64,000 bases of DNA, taken from positions 5,580,001 through 5,644,000 of the forward strand of contig NZ_JAZHSD010000001.1 in NCBI RefSeq assembly GCF_036924745.1, given 5' to 3'. The translations under genes were made by a program, and so were the position numbers. Position 1 is the first letter of the stretch; each line of letters starts with the position of its first letter. The notes beneath the pieces are model-generated. The model was not told the DNA's origin. It made no database searches and saw only the letters and a program-made list of their open reading frames with translations. Below are positions 8,069 to 16,247 of this stretch, piece by piece. This DNA comes from Bradyrhizobium sp. AZCC 1693 (GTDB lineage Bacteria > Pseudomonadota > Alphaproteobacteria > Rhizobiales > Xanthobacteraceae).

Positions 8069-9058
8069 ATGGATGATACCCGTCGTGCATTTCTGAAAAC
8101 CGGTCTGCTCTCGGTTGCCTGGATCGGCTCATCGAGCGGATTGTCCTTTGCCGACGACGCGGCAAAGCCGGTCCGTATCGGCATTCTTATTCCGGGATCG
8201 AGAGCCGACCATGGCTGGATGGAGTCGGCCTACAACGGCATGAAGGCGGCCGAGCAACGCCACGGCAAGAAGGTTGCGATCACGTCCATCGAGAACGTGA
8301 AGTTCGCCGACATGGAGCAGGCGCTCGTGACGCTCGCCACCAAGAACGACATGGTCATTGGCGCCGCGGGGCAGACCCAGGCGTCGGTTCTGAAGGTTGC
8401 CAAGCGATTTCCGAAGGTGAAGTTCGCCATCGTCGGGCCCACGGGGCAGCCGACGGACAACGTCGCGCAGTACGACGTGCTGCAGGCCCAGATCGGCTTC
8501 ATCGCCGGCGCGGTCGCCGCCATGATGTCGAAGAGCGGCGCGGTGAGTTACGTCGGCGGTCTCGAAATTCCGGCGATTGTCAATACCGGAACGGAATTCG
8601 CGAACGGCGCCAAATACGTCAAGCCCGATACCAAATGCTTCGTGACCTATACCGGCGATTTTGACGACGTCGCCAAGGCGAAGGAAGCAACCCTTGCCTC
8701 GATCGCGCAAGGGGCCGACGTCCACTACAACATTCTCAACCTCGGCGTGCGCGGAATGGAGCAGGCGGCGCGCGAGAAGGGCACCACGATGATCGGAAGC
8801 TATACCAACTACTGCTCCGACAACAATCCGCTCTACATCGCCTACACGGTCAGCGGCATCGGGTTCATGGTCGAGTATGCCATCGATCAGGCCGTCGCCG
8901 GGACGTGGCACCCGGAATACAAGCAGTTCGGCCTCGCCATGGGTCCGCGTTCGGCCGACATTGAGATCTGTACCGGCGCGACGCCGGAGATCCAGGCGAA
9001 GATCAAGGAGCTCAAGGACGACTTGCTGTCGAACAAGATCAAGGTAAAGGTGGGTTGA
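8069..9058 (+). CDS. BMP/PnrA-type ABC transporter substrate-binding protein with Tat-like signal
   Basis: 329 residues of the basic membrane protein (BMP, Med/PnrA) family, periplasmic binding proteins for nucleosides and related compounds. The N terminus reads TRRAFLKTG followed by a hydrophobic stretch and Ala-Asp, a good Tat-type signal, so it is probably exported folded. Family features are the early PVRIGILIPG, DHGWMESAYNGM, a GAAGQTQAS segment and GGLEIPA. AGGAGG at 8057-8062 is an excellent ribosome-binding site for ATG 8069. The ATPase and two permease genes follow without gaps. Placed behind carbamoyltransferase genes, it probably captures a purine, pyrimidine or ureide compound; specificity is inferred only. 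Confidence 0.88.
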   Translation: MDDTRRAFLKTGLLSVAWIGSSSGLSFADDAAKPVRIGILIPGSRADHGWMESAYNGMKAAEQRHGKKVAITSIENVKFADMEQALVTLATKNDMVIGAAGQTQASVLKVAKRFPKVKFAIVGPTGQPTDNVAQYDVLQAQIGFIAGAVAAMMSKSGAVSYVGGLEIPAIVNTGTEFANGAKYVKPDTKCFVTYTGDFDDVAKAKEATLASIAQGADVHYNILNLGVRGMEQAAREKGTTMIGSYTNYCSDNNPLYIAYTVSGIGFMVEYAIDQAVAGTWHPEYKQFGLAMGPRSADIEICTGATPEIQAKIKELKDDLLSNKIKVKVG

Positions 9059-9060
9059 CC

Positions 9061-10629
9061 GTGGCTCTTCTCGAACTGTCTGGTTTGACCAAGCGGTTCG
9101 GCGCTTTCACCGCGCTCGACGACATCTCGCTGGAAGTCGAGCGCGGCGAGGTGCACTGCCTCCTTGGCGAGAACGGCGCCGGCAAATCGACATTGTGCAA
9201 CCTGGTTTTCGGGGTGCACCGGCCGGATGCCGGTGCGATGATGCTGGGCGGGCATTCGTTTCAGCCCCGCGGGCCGGCGGAAGCGCTCCAGCGCGGCATC
9301 GTGATGGTACACCAGCATTTCAGCCTGGTGCCCAACATGAGCGTGGCCGAAAACCTGATGCTTGGGCGTGCCGATGCGGTGCTGAAGCCGCAAGACATCG
9401 TCGTTCGCATGGAGCAACTCGCCGCGGAATACGGGCTCGAGATCGATCCGCAGGCGCTGATCGAGGATCTTTCGGTCGGCGAGCGGCAGCGCGTCGAGAT
9501 CATCAAATGCCTGCTCGGCGATCCGCAACTGCTCGTGCTCGACGAGCCGACCGCGGTCTTGCAGCCGGACGAGATCGATGCGTTGCTGGCGATCTGTCGC
9601 CAGGTGGCGCTTCGCGGAAAGTCCGTGATCCTGGTGACCCACAAGCTGGGCGAGATCAATCGCGTCGCCGACCGCACCACGGTGCTTCGGCAAGGCCGGA
9701 TTATCGAAACGGTGACGATGGCCGGTGCCGACATTCGATCGCTCGTGCGCTCCATGGTTGGCCGCGATGTTCAGTCGGCCGGTTCGGTACTCGCCGCGGC
9801 GGTCGATATCGAAGGCAGGGTGCCGGCAAAGCCCGGATCAGGGCCGACGGGAGTGTTGCCTGGTCCGCCCTCGCCGAACGAAGCGCTGCTTCAGATATCG
9901 AACCTCGTCTATCGCGACGCGCAGGGCGTGGCGAGGCTTGACGGCTTGAGCGTCACGGTCGGTGCCGGAGAGATTGTCGGGATCGCCGGTGTCGAGGGCA
10001 ACGGCCAGACTGAACTTGGCCTTATCCTCGCCGGCCTTGCCACACCGAGTGCGGGCTCCATCGATGTCGGCGGCACATCGCTGAGTGGTTGCACACCGCA
10101 GCAGATCACGGATGCGGGGGTCGGCATCGTTCCCGAAGACCGCCATGCAGTGGCCTGCATCAAGGAACTGTCGGTGTCCGAGAACCTGTTTCTCGGTTCG
10201 ATCGGAAAATTCAGCCGTTTCGGGCTTCTCGACAAGCCGGCGCGTCGCAGGGCGGCCGAGACCATGATGCGCGAGTTCGATGTCCGCGCGAGCAGCGCGG
10301 ACGTGTCGATGGCGAGTCTATCCGGAGGAAATCAGCAGAAAGCGGTGCTCGCGCGCGAGCTCTCGCTTGATCCGCTGGTGTTTCTGCTGGCAGCCCAGCC
10401 GACGCGGGGGTTGGACGTCGGCGCGATCGAGGCTGTCTACAATCGCATTCGTGCCGCTCGCGACGACGGTCTCGGGGTGCTTTTGATCTCCAGCGAGCTT
10501 GAGGAGTTGATGGCTGTGTCGGACCGGATCGCGGTGATCTACCGCGGAAAACTGGTTGGCGAACTGGCGGCCGGGTCGTTCAGTCGCGAGGCGATCGGCG
10601 CGATGATGTCGGGTCACGCACATGTCTAG
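9061..10629 (+). CDS. Nucleoside/BMP-type ABC transporter ATPase with two nucleotide-binding domains
   Basis: 522 residues with two fused ATPase domains, as in RbsA/NupB-type proteins. Domain 1 has Walker A GENGAGKST (36-44), signature LSVGERQRVEI and Walker B LLVLDEPTAVL. Domain 2 is degenerate at Walker A (GVEGNGQTEL), as usual for this class, with signature SGGNQQKAVLAREL and LAAQPTRGLDVG. A Pro/Gly-rich linker of about 40 residues joins them. GTG 9061 is chosen; TTG 9055 overlapping the upstream stop is possible. The 3' end overlaps the first permease gene by 8 bp. It energises the importer with the BMP protein and the two permeases. Confidence 0.9.
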   Translation: MALLELSGLTKRFGAFTALDDISLEVERGEVHCLLGENGAGKSTLCNLVFGVHRPDAGAMMLGGHSFQPRGPAEALQRGIVMVHQHFSLVPNMSVAENLMLGRADAVLKPQDIVVRMEQLAAEYGLEIDPQALIEDLSVGERQRVEIIKCLLGDPQLLVLDEPTAVLQPDEIDALLAICRQVALRGKSVILVTHKLGEINRVADRTTVLRQGRIIETVTMAGADIRSLVRSMVGRDVQSAGSVLAAAVDIEGRVPAKPGSGPTGVLPGPPSPNEALLQISNLVYRDAQGVARLDGLSVTVGAGEIVGIAGVEGNGQTELGLILAGLATPSAGSIDVGGTSLSGCTPQQITDAGVGIVPEDRHAVACIKELSVSENLFLGSIGKFSRFGLLDKPARRRAAETMMREFDVRASSADVSMASLSGGNQQKAVLARELSLDPLVFLLAAQPTRGLDVGAIEAVYNRIRAARDDGLGVLLISSELEELMAVSDRIAVIYRGKLVGELAAGSFSREAIGAMMSGHAHV

Positions 10630-11731
10630 ATTGGCCATGGTTATGAAACATCCGAAGCTTGCCCAGGTCGCGCAGGGCGCCAAACTCGATCTCATGCCGC
10701 TGCAGGTGCTCGTTCCGGTGGTGTCGACCGCTATCGCGCTCGGAATCGGCCTGCTCATCATCGCTTCCACGGGAGCGTCGGTCGTCGAAGCCGTTGAAGC
10801 GTTCTGGGACGGCATGGCGGGAAGCGATTTCAATATCGGCGCCTCACTCAATCGCGCGATCAGCCTCGGGCTGGTCGGCCTCGGTTTCATCTTCGCCAGC
10901 CGCGCCAATCTGACCAATGTGGGAGGCGAGGGGCAGATCGCGATGGGCGGCATGTTCGCGACTGCAGCGGCCCTGCATGGCGCCGGCGGCCTGCCGTTTG
11001 GGCTGGCGTTTATCGTGCCGCTCGCGGTGGGAACCGCCGCCGGGGCCCTTTGGGGCGCCTTGGCGGGCTTTCTCAAGGCGGCGCGCGGCACCAACGAGGT
11101 CATCAGCACATTGCTGTTGAGCTTCATTGCGCTGCCGTTGGTGTACTGGTCCGTCGAATCCTTTCCTTTGTTGCGCAAGCCGATCAGCGATGTGTCGTCG
11201 CTGCCGGAATCGCCGGAGATTCCGGATTCAACCAAACTGCCGCAGCTTTTCCCGGACAGCGGTTCTCCCCTTCATATCGGATTGCTGATTGCGGCGATCG
11301 CGGTCGTGGTCGTGTGGCTGGTGCTCAAGCACAGCACGCTCGGCCTGCGGTTGCGTGCCGTTGGCTTGAATGCGACGGCCTCTCGCCGGGCTGGCATGCG
11401 GACCAGCTTCTACGTGATCCTGGCCATGACAGTGTCTGGCGGCCTTGGCGGTCTCGGCGGGGCGATCATGATTCTTGGCCAGCAGTTCTATCTGACGAGC
11501 GATTTTTCGTCCGGTTACGGATTTGACGGCCTGGTGGTCGGTCTGCTGTCGCGAGGTTCAGCGGTCGGCGTCGTGATCGGTGCGCTGCTGTTCGGATTCC
11601 TGCGATCGGGATCGATCAACATGGAGATATCGGCGCATGTCCCGTCCGCTGTCGTCCTGATCTGTCAGGGCCTGATCGTCATCATCATTGCAGGCTCCGC
11701 GATCCTCACCAACCGGAAGGTGACCCGATGA
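10622..11731 (+). CDS. ABC transporter permease 1 (BMP/nucleoside type)
   Basis: 369-residue inner-membrane permease of the BPD_transp_2 (YufP/NupP) class. About eight to ten hydrophobic segments are visible, starting near residue 25. The family core ANLTNVGGEGQIAMGG and the later GTNEVISTLLLSFIALPLV and GYGFDGLVVGLL are typical. Residues ~175-210 form a hydrophilic loop rich in Pro, Ser and Asp. It overlaps the ATPase gene upstream and the second permease gene downstream (ATGA), so the four transporter genes are one unit. Confidence 0.88.
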   Translation: MSRLAMVMKHPKLAQVAQGAKLDLMPLQVLVPVVSTAIALGIGLLIIASTGASVVEAVEAFWDGMAGSDFNIGASLNRAISLGLVGLGFIFASRANLTNVGGEGQIAMGGMFATAAALHGAGGLPFGLAFIVPLAVGTAAGALWGALAGFLKAARGTNEVISTLLLSFIALPLVYWSVESFPLLRKPISDVSSLPESPEIPDSTKLPQLFPDSGSPLHIGLLIAAIAVVVVWLVLKHSTLGLRLRAVGLNATASRRAGMRTSFYVILAMTVSGGLGGLGGAIMILGQQFYLTSDFSSGYGFDGLVVGLLSRGSAVGVVIGALLFGFLRSGSINMEISAHVPSAVVLICQGLIVIIIAGSAILTNRKVTR

Positions 11732-12651
11732 TCGACGAACAAATGGCTGTGTTTATCGGCTCCGGACTGCGCCTTGCGGTTCCGATCATCTTCGCCGCGA
11801 CCGGCGAAATGCTGAGCGAACGGGCCGGCGTGCTCAATCTCAGCCTCGACGGCATGATGCTGATGTCAGCCTTCGCGGCGGCGCTGGCATCGTGGGCGAC
11901 CGGCTCGCCGCTCGCCGGTGTTGCGGCCGGCGTAGTGGTCGCGACATCCCTTGCCGCGGTTCAGGCTGTGTTAAGCGTAACGTTGCGCGCAAATCAACTG
12001 GTGGTGGGAATCGGGTTCAATATCCTGGCGCTGGGGACCACCACGTTCCTCTATCGCGAGATCTTTGGGCCGTTGTCGCGCGATCCGATTCCCGGCTTTG
12101 CGCAGCTCAATCCCCCGTGGCTTGCCGCCATCCCGGTAATCGGGCCGGCGTTGTCGAACCAGACGGGGCTTGCCTATGTCAGCATCCTGATGGTCATCGT
12201 GACATGGCTGCTCCTGACGTACACGTCCTTTGGATTGGCGGTGCGGGCGGTCGGCGAGGATCCGCGCGCCGCGGATAAGGCAGGAATCAGCGTGGCCAGG
12301 ACGCGCTATCTCGGCGTGCTTTACGCCGGGATCCTGGCGGGCCTGGGTGGAGCGTTCATGTCTGTCGCGGACAGCAATACGTTCACCGAGAACATGACCA
12401 AGGGAGCAGGCTATCTCGCGATTACGGCCGTGATCTTTGGCGGCTGGAACCCCTGGTACACATTGGCGGCGTGCCTCCTGTTCGGCTTCGCGACCGCCCT
12501 GCAATTCCTGGTGCCAGCACTGCAACTTGATGTGCCGGTGGCGCTCCTGTTGTTGCTGCCTTACTTGCTGGCGCTGATCGCCATCGCAGGCTTCGTCGGA
12601 AAGAGCAGACAGCCCGCGGCTTTGACCATTCCGTTCGAGCGCGGCGGTTGA
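11728..12651 (+). CDS. ABC transporter permease 2 (BMP/nucleoside type)
   Basis: 307-residue inner-membrane permease of the YufQ/NupQ class. The N-terminal FAATGEMLSERAGVLNLSLDGMML is the hallmark of the second permease in BMP-type importers. Further features are ANQLVVGIGFNILALG, the cytoplasmic AVGEDPRAADKAGI loop, GLGGAFMSV and a series of hydrophobic helices up to residue ~290. It completes the importer with the binding protein, ATPase and permease 1. The next gene, a cysteine amidohydrolase, begins 46 bp downstream. Confidence 0.88.
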   Translation: MIDEQMAVFIGSGLRLAVPIIFAATGEMLSERAGVLNLSLDGMMLMSAFAAALASWATGSPLAGVAAGVVVATSLAAVQAVLSVTLRANQLVVGIGFNILALGTTTFLYREIFGPLSRDPIPGFAQLNPPWLAAIPVIGPALSNQTGLAYVSILMVIVTWLLLTYTSFGLAVRAVGEDPRAADKAGISVARTRYLGVLYAGILAGLGGAFMSVADSNTFTENMTKGAGYLAITAVIFGGWNPWYTLAACLLFGFATALQFLVPALQLDVPVALLLLLPYLLALIAIAGFVGKSRQPAALTIPFERGG

Positions 12652-12697
12652 TCCGCATATGGACGATAAGAAAGCATGTGCAAGGGAGGAAAGTCCG

Positions 12698-13531
12698 ATG
12701 ACCAGTTCCACTGCTGCAATGGCCGTAGCGTCAACCGCGCCAATCTCATCCAACCCTCTTGGATCTGCTCCAGGCTACAGATGGCTGGTTGACGACAACA
12801 ACGTCAACATGGCGTTGGCGTCGCCGCCGCCGATCGCTGTCACGATCAACGCTCAGCCTCAGACCGTGACACTGGATTTGCATCGCACCGTTCTCATCGT
12901 TGTGGACATGCAGAACGATTTCTGTGCGAAGGGCGGATGGGTCGACCATCTGGGCGTCGATCACACGCCGGATCGAGCTCCGATCGAGCCGCTGCAGAAG
13001 CTTCTGCCCGTATTGAGGACTAATGGCGTCCACGTCATCTGGCTGAATTGGGGTAATCGGCCGGATCTCAAGAACATGCCGCCCAATCAGCTTCATTTGT
13101 ACAAGCCAAAGGGCGTCGGGATCGGTCTAGGCGAACCCCTGCCTGGCAGTGGCGCACGCGTGCTGCAGAAAGACAGTTGGGCCGCCGCTGTGGTCGATGA
13201 ACTGAAACAGGAGCCGGAAGACATTCACGTCGACAAATGCCGGATCAGCGGTTTCTGGGATACGCCGCTGGACAGTATTCTGCGCAACTTGGGAACGAAA
13301 GCGATCCTGTTTGCCGGCGTCAACACCGATCAATGCGTGCTGCATTCGCTGACGGACGCCAATTTCCTTGGCTACGGCTGTCTTCTGGTCGAAGACTGCT
13401 GTGCAACGACGTCGCCGGATTACTGCGTTGAGGCGACGCTCTTCAACGTCAAGAAGTGTTTCGGCTTCGTCACGCACTCGTTGCACGTGATCGATGCGAT
13501 TCGACAGCAGGTGCAACAGTCCGGAACATAG
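12698..13531 (+). CDS. Isochorismatase-fold cysteine hydrolase, RutB-like amidohydrolase
   Basis: 277 residues. After a ~60-residue N-terminal extension comes a cysteine hydrolase domain with triad elements in VVDMQNDF (Asp), DKCRISGF (Lys) and VNTDQC (Cys). GFWDTPLDSILRNLG and the ATLFNVKKCFGFV tail resemble RutB, which hydrolyses ureidoacrylate in pyrimidine degradation; biuret hydrolase has the same fold. GGGAGG at 12684-12689 supports ATG 12698; an upstream ATG at 12659 would add 13 residues. It is probably cotranscribed with the importer and would cut an amide or carbamoyl bond in the imported compound. The fold is certain, the substrate is not. Confidence 0.85.
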   Translation: MTSSTAAMAVASTAPISSNPLGSAPGYRWLVDDNNVNMALASPPPIAVTINAQPQTVTLDLHRTVLIVVDMQNDFCAKGGWVDHLGVDHTPDRAPIEPLQKLLPVLRTNGVHVIWLNWGNRPDLKNMPPNQLHLYKPKGVGIGLGEPLPGSGARVLQKDSWAAAVVDELKQEPEDIHVDKCRISGFWDTPLDSILRNLGTKAILFAGVNTDQCVLHSLTDANFLGYGCLLVEDCCATTSPDYCVEATLFNVKKCFGFVTHSLHVIDAIRQQVQQSGT

Positions 13532-13572
13532 CGGCGCGCACGCGTCACATCGACGTTTTCCAATGAGGGCCC

Positions 13573-13591
13573 CCGGAGTTTTGAACTCCGG
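13573..13591 (+). terminator. Hairpin after the amidohydrolase gene
   Basis: An 8-bp perfect stem CCGGAGTT with AACTCCGG around a TTG loop, 42 bp after the stop codon. No T-run follows, so it may stabilise the mRNA end or act weakly as a terminator. Confidence 0.35.
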
Positions 13592-13797
13592 AGGGGCGGG
13601 CACGTCGGCGGGTATGTGCATCCGGCGTTGCGAGCGGCGGAGAGAGAGACGTCAAATCAACAAACGAGCCGAGGGATGGGCCATTAGGCTTGGTATAGCT
13701 GATCGCGAGCCCGGGCCTCGCTATTCCTTTGTTGTAAGGAATGTCGCGACGGATGTCGTCGAGGCGAGATCTTGGAACGGTTGGGACGGAGCTGCAG

Positions 13798-14205
13798 ATG
13801 AAGCGGGGGCGACCCCAATCAGCGATCGAGATCCAGTTGTCGCATCTGGGTGGAGCCGATCCGCCCACATACCGCCTGTCGATACAGTTGCCGCAAAAGC
13901 GGGAAAGGATCGCTCAACTCCTTAAACTGTTCTCGTCCGCGCGAAGACGTCCGGGTCTGACGCCGGATGAAGTCCTGGTCTTCTTTGCGATGGGGTATCT
14001 CAGCTTGTCGGTGTCGAACGACGTGATCTTGATGCGCTCGGTTCGCCTCGTCGACGTCGCCGCATCGCTTGGCATGGCGCAGGAAACGGTGCGTCGCAAG
14101 GCCATGCGATTGGCTGATGTCGAATATGTCAGCATTACGCGCGACGGAATCCTTATCAAGCGATTTGATATGTGGTGCCAGATGTTCGAGCGCGCCTTGA
14201 TCTAG
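13798..14205 (+). CDS. Small winged-helix DNA-binding protein, unassigned
   Basis: 135 residues from ATG 13798, chosen because CGGAG lies 6 nt upstream; ATG 13741 would add 19 Arg-rich residues. The C-terminal half reads as a helix-turn-helix: VRLVDVAASLGMAQETVRRK, then a wing-like VEYVSITRDGI. The N-terminal half is basic (KRGRP) with a helical segment up to residue ~55. I do not recognise a named family; it may be a local regulator. It lies 266 bp downstream of the amidohydrolase gene on the same strand, so it could control the transport/catabolic operon, but no operator was identified. Confidence 0.55.
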   Translation: MKRGRPQSAIEIQLSHLGGADPPTYRLSIQLPQKRERIAQLLKLFSSARRRPGLTPDEVLVFFAMGYLSLSVSNDVILMRSVRLVDVAASLGMAQETVRRKAMRLADVEYVSITRDGILIKRFDMWCQMFERALI

Positions 14206-14762
14206 CATTGCGACGTGGACGAAATCGGTTCGATGGCTATCGCCACGCAAGGTTCGTCAGCCGATTTAAGACCGCTGGTCGATTCGTCTTGTCATCCGCT
14301 CTGTGGCTCGGAAGAGTTAGTGCACAAGTTCGATCACTTCGAGGCTCACAACCGACCATCCGCCATCGCCCGTCTTGCCGAGCTACTTTGCAGGGCGAGC
14401 GGGCGTCGCGCTGCGGTGGCGCCTGGAAGCACATCATGACTACCCCGGCACCCCAGTGTCGCGCTGTAAGACGCAGCCAGAGTGCCGCCTGTTCCCGTAG
14501 GTTCCCCAATTCCACTCAGAGCCGAGGCCAACTGTTCTTATCGTAACCGGCAACTTGCTTCTTAGCCCCCGAAAGATGACCGCCATTGGCGACCTTTACC
14601 GGCCCGGCGGGTTGCGGTAGTGAGTGAATATTGCGTTCAAGAAGGCAGTTTCAAAGCCAGCACAATGAGGGTCGAGTTGGTATCGGTGCAGCGCAGAAGA
14701 CGCAGCCGCCAAAGACATTGCAGGAGAGCTGCGCGTTCCGCTGAGGGAAGAAGTCTCACGTG
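14206..14762 (+). other. 557-bp stretch with no supported gene
   Basis: Short open frames exist here but none has a ribosome-binding site and a recognisable product. No T-tailed hairpin and no FNR/FixK-type TTGAT-N4-ATCAA box were seen. It presumably contains the promoter of the Crp/Fnr-type gene and may be decayed sequence. Confidence 0.5.
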
Positions 14763-15473
14763 ATGGGGCGTCCTGCCAACGGCGGTAATCGTCTCCTAGC
14801 TGCGTTGCCGCCGGCGGACCTCGCGTTGCTCAGCCCTCATCTCCAGAAGGTCTCGCTTGAACAGGATGCCGTGGTCGTGCGATCGGGAGATCGACGCGAG
14901 CATGTTTACTTTCCCCACGGCGGGGCCATTTCCTTCATGCTCGACATGCCGAACGGAGCAACGATTGCAACCGCGGTGATCGGGCGCGAGGGAGCCCTTG
15001 GCGCTCTATCGGTCCTGGGAGCCTCCCGATCCTCCGTGACCGCGGTCGTGCGGGTAGGCGGCACCGCATTACAGATTTCCGTATCGCGGTTTCATGCTGC
15101 CTACATGGGGAGCAGCGCCATCAGAGACGTGGTTCAGGCGCACACGGGGTCGATTCTTATGCAGCTCCAGCACGTCGCAGCCTGTAATGGGCTGCACCCG
15201 GTCGAGGCTCGCTTGGCCCGCTGGCTGCTTGAGCTGCACGATCGAACCGAGGGCAACATCATGTCAGTCACGCAGGAGACGCTTTCGCAGTTGCTTGGAG
15301 TGCGACGAACGACCGTGACACTGGTGGTTGCCAAACTCCGTGCCGTTGGTGCTATCAGATCCGATCGGCGGGGCTTGATCGAAATTGACAGGGCGCGGCT
15401 CGAGGAAGCTACCTGCGAATGCTACCGCATCATGCGCCGTAAAACCGATCGGATCGTCCCGGATGAGCTGTGA
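14763..15473 (+). CDS. Crp/Fnr-family transcriptional regulator
   Basis: 236 residues. Residues ~15-130 form a cyclic-nucleotide-binding-like beta roll (VVVRSGDRREHVYFPHGG, IGREGALGALS), and the C-terminal third is an HTH_Crp domain (VTQETLSQLLGVRRTTVTLV, then AVGAIRSDRRGLIEI). No Fnr-type N-terminal Cys cluster is present, so it is not an iron-sulphur oxygen sensor of the classic kind. ATG 14763 follows a GAGGG; GTG 14760 directly precedes it. It stands alone between the ureide locus and the tRNA fragment, so its targets are unknown. Proteins of this style are common as orphan regulators in Bradyrhizobium-like genomes. Confidence 0.83.
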   Translation: MGRPANGGNRLLAALPPADLALLSPHLQKVSLEQDAVVVRSGDRREHVYFPHGGAISFMLDMPNGATIATAVIGREGALGALSVLGASRSSVTAVVRVGGTALQISVSRFHAAYMGSSAIRDVVQAHTGSILMQLQHVAACNGLHPVEARLARWLLELHDRTEGNIMSVTQETLSQLLGVRRTTVTLVVAKLRAVGAIRSDRRGLIEIDRARLEEATCECYRIMRRKTDRIVPDEL

Positions 15474-15580
15474 CGCCGCGCCTGCATTTTCCGTCGGCCG
15501 GCAAAATCTCATGGTGGATGACGGGGCGCAACAGAATTGCAACACGTGGCTTGTAAGTTATTGTTTTTACTGGGGCTGGA

Positions 15581-15630
15581 ACGGTTTCCTAAACCGTAGG
15601 TCGGAAGTTCGAGTCTTCCCGGGATCGCCA
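15581..15630 (+). other. 3' fragment of tRNA-Arg (anticodon CCT), probable attachment-site remnant
   Basis: Exactly the 3' part of a tRNA is present: anticodon stem ACGGT/ACCGT (15581-15585, 15593-15597) with loop TTCCTAA, so anticodon CCT; a 5-nt variable region; T arm GGAAG-TTCGAGT-CTTCC (15603-15619); acceptor strand CGGGATC, discriminator G and CCA (15620-15630). The upstream 40 bp contain no D arm and no GATCCCG 5' acceptor strand, so the gene is not functional here. A block from anticodon arm to CCA is what tyrosine integrases duplicate as attR/attL. No integrase gene is within the window. Confidence 0.75.
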
Positions 15631-15678
15631 GCACGTTCGGGTCCACAACGCGGGATCGCCCGCGGTTCGAATCAGCAC

Positions 15679-16211
15679 TTGACCGATATCGTCACGATCA
15701 CTCCGAGCCCGGCGATCGATCTCTCGACGGCGGTTGACAGGATCTCGCCGGTGGCGAGGCTGCGTGGCCAATCGCAGCGGCGCGATCCCGGCGGGGGCGG
15801 AATCAATGTCGCGCGGGTCATCAGGCGGCTCGGCGGTGATGCCCGTGCGATCTACCCGGTCGGCGGAGCGATCGGAAAGCTGCTGCGGCAATTGCTCGAT
15901 CAGGAGGGCGTTGCCAGCCACACCTGGACGATTGCGGGCGAAACGCGAGAAAATTTCTTCGTCGACGAGATCAGTGCGGGCAAACAGCGCGGAGCCAAGT
16001 TCGTTCTGGACACGTCGAGACCGGCGCTCGCCGCAGAGACGGCCGAAGGCGTCGATCTTATCAAGCCAAACCTGCGGGAGATGCGCGTGCAGACTCCTTC
16101 CGCCTCGCGGTCGCTGCCGGCGCCGCGGCTCTGCGCCGTCCCGGGACGGAATTGTGCCGGCCGGCCGACGTTACCCGTCTTGCCGATCAGGTGACGATCG
16201 AGAAGGCATAA
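15679..16211 (+). pseudogene. Decayed pfkB-type 6-phosphofructokinase (ribokinase family)
   Basis: Three collinear pieces of a PfkB protein remain. 15679-15987 encodes ITPSPAIDLS, DPGGGGINVARVI and VGGAIGKLL, the normal N terminus. After an apparent in-frame deletion of about 55 codons comes AKFVLDTSRPALAAE and LIKPNLREM. Near 16092 another deletion shifts the frame, and the C terminus continues in a different frame as DSFRLAVAAGAAAL, GTELCRPADV, ending in VTIEKA and TAA at 16209-16211. The GAGD catalytic segment is missing. The gene would have been a phosphofructokinase of about 310 residues. It lies immediately right of the tRNA fragment, in line with damage at an integration or excision boundary. 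Confidence 0.8.
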
Positions 16212-16247
16212 GCGGCCTGTCATTTCGGCCGCATGGCGCAGCGGCAT

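Noticed and set aside
14215..14546. Small plus-strand open frames in the 14.2-14.5 kb gap
   Set aside because: No ribosome-binding sites, unusual composition, overlapping each other in different frames; left as unassigned sequence.
15540..15630. Complete functional tRNA-Arg
   Set aside because: No D arm and no 5' acceptor strand complementary to CGGGATC upstream of 15581; only the 3' part exists.
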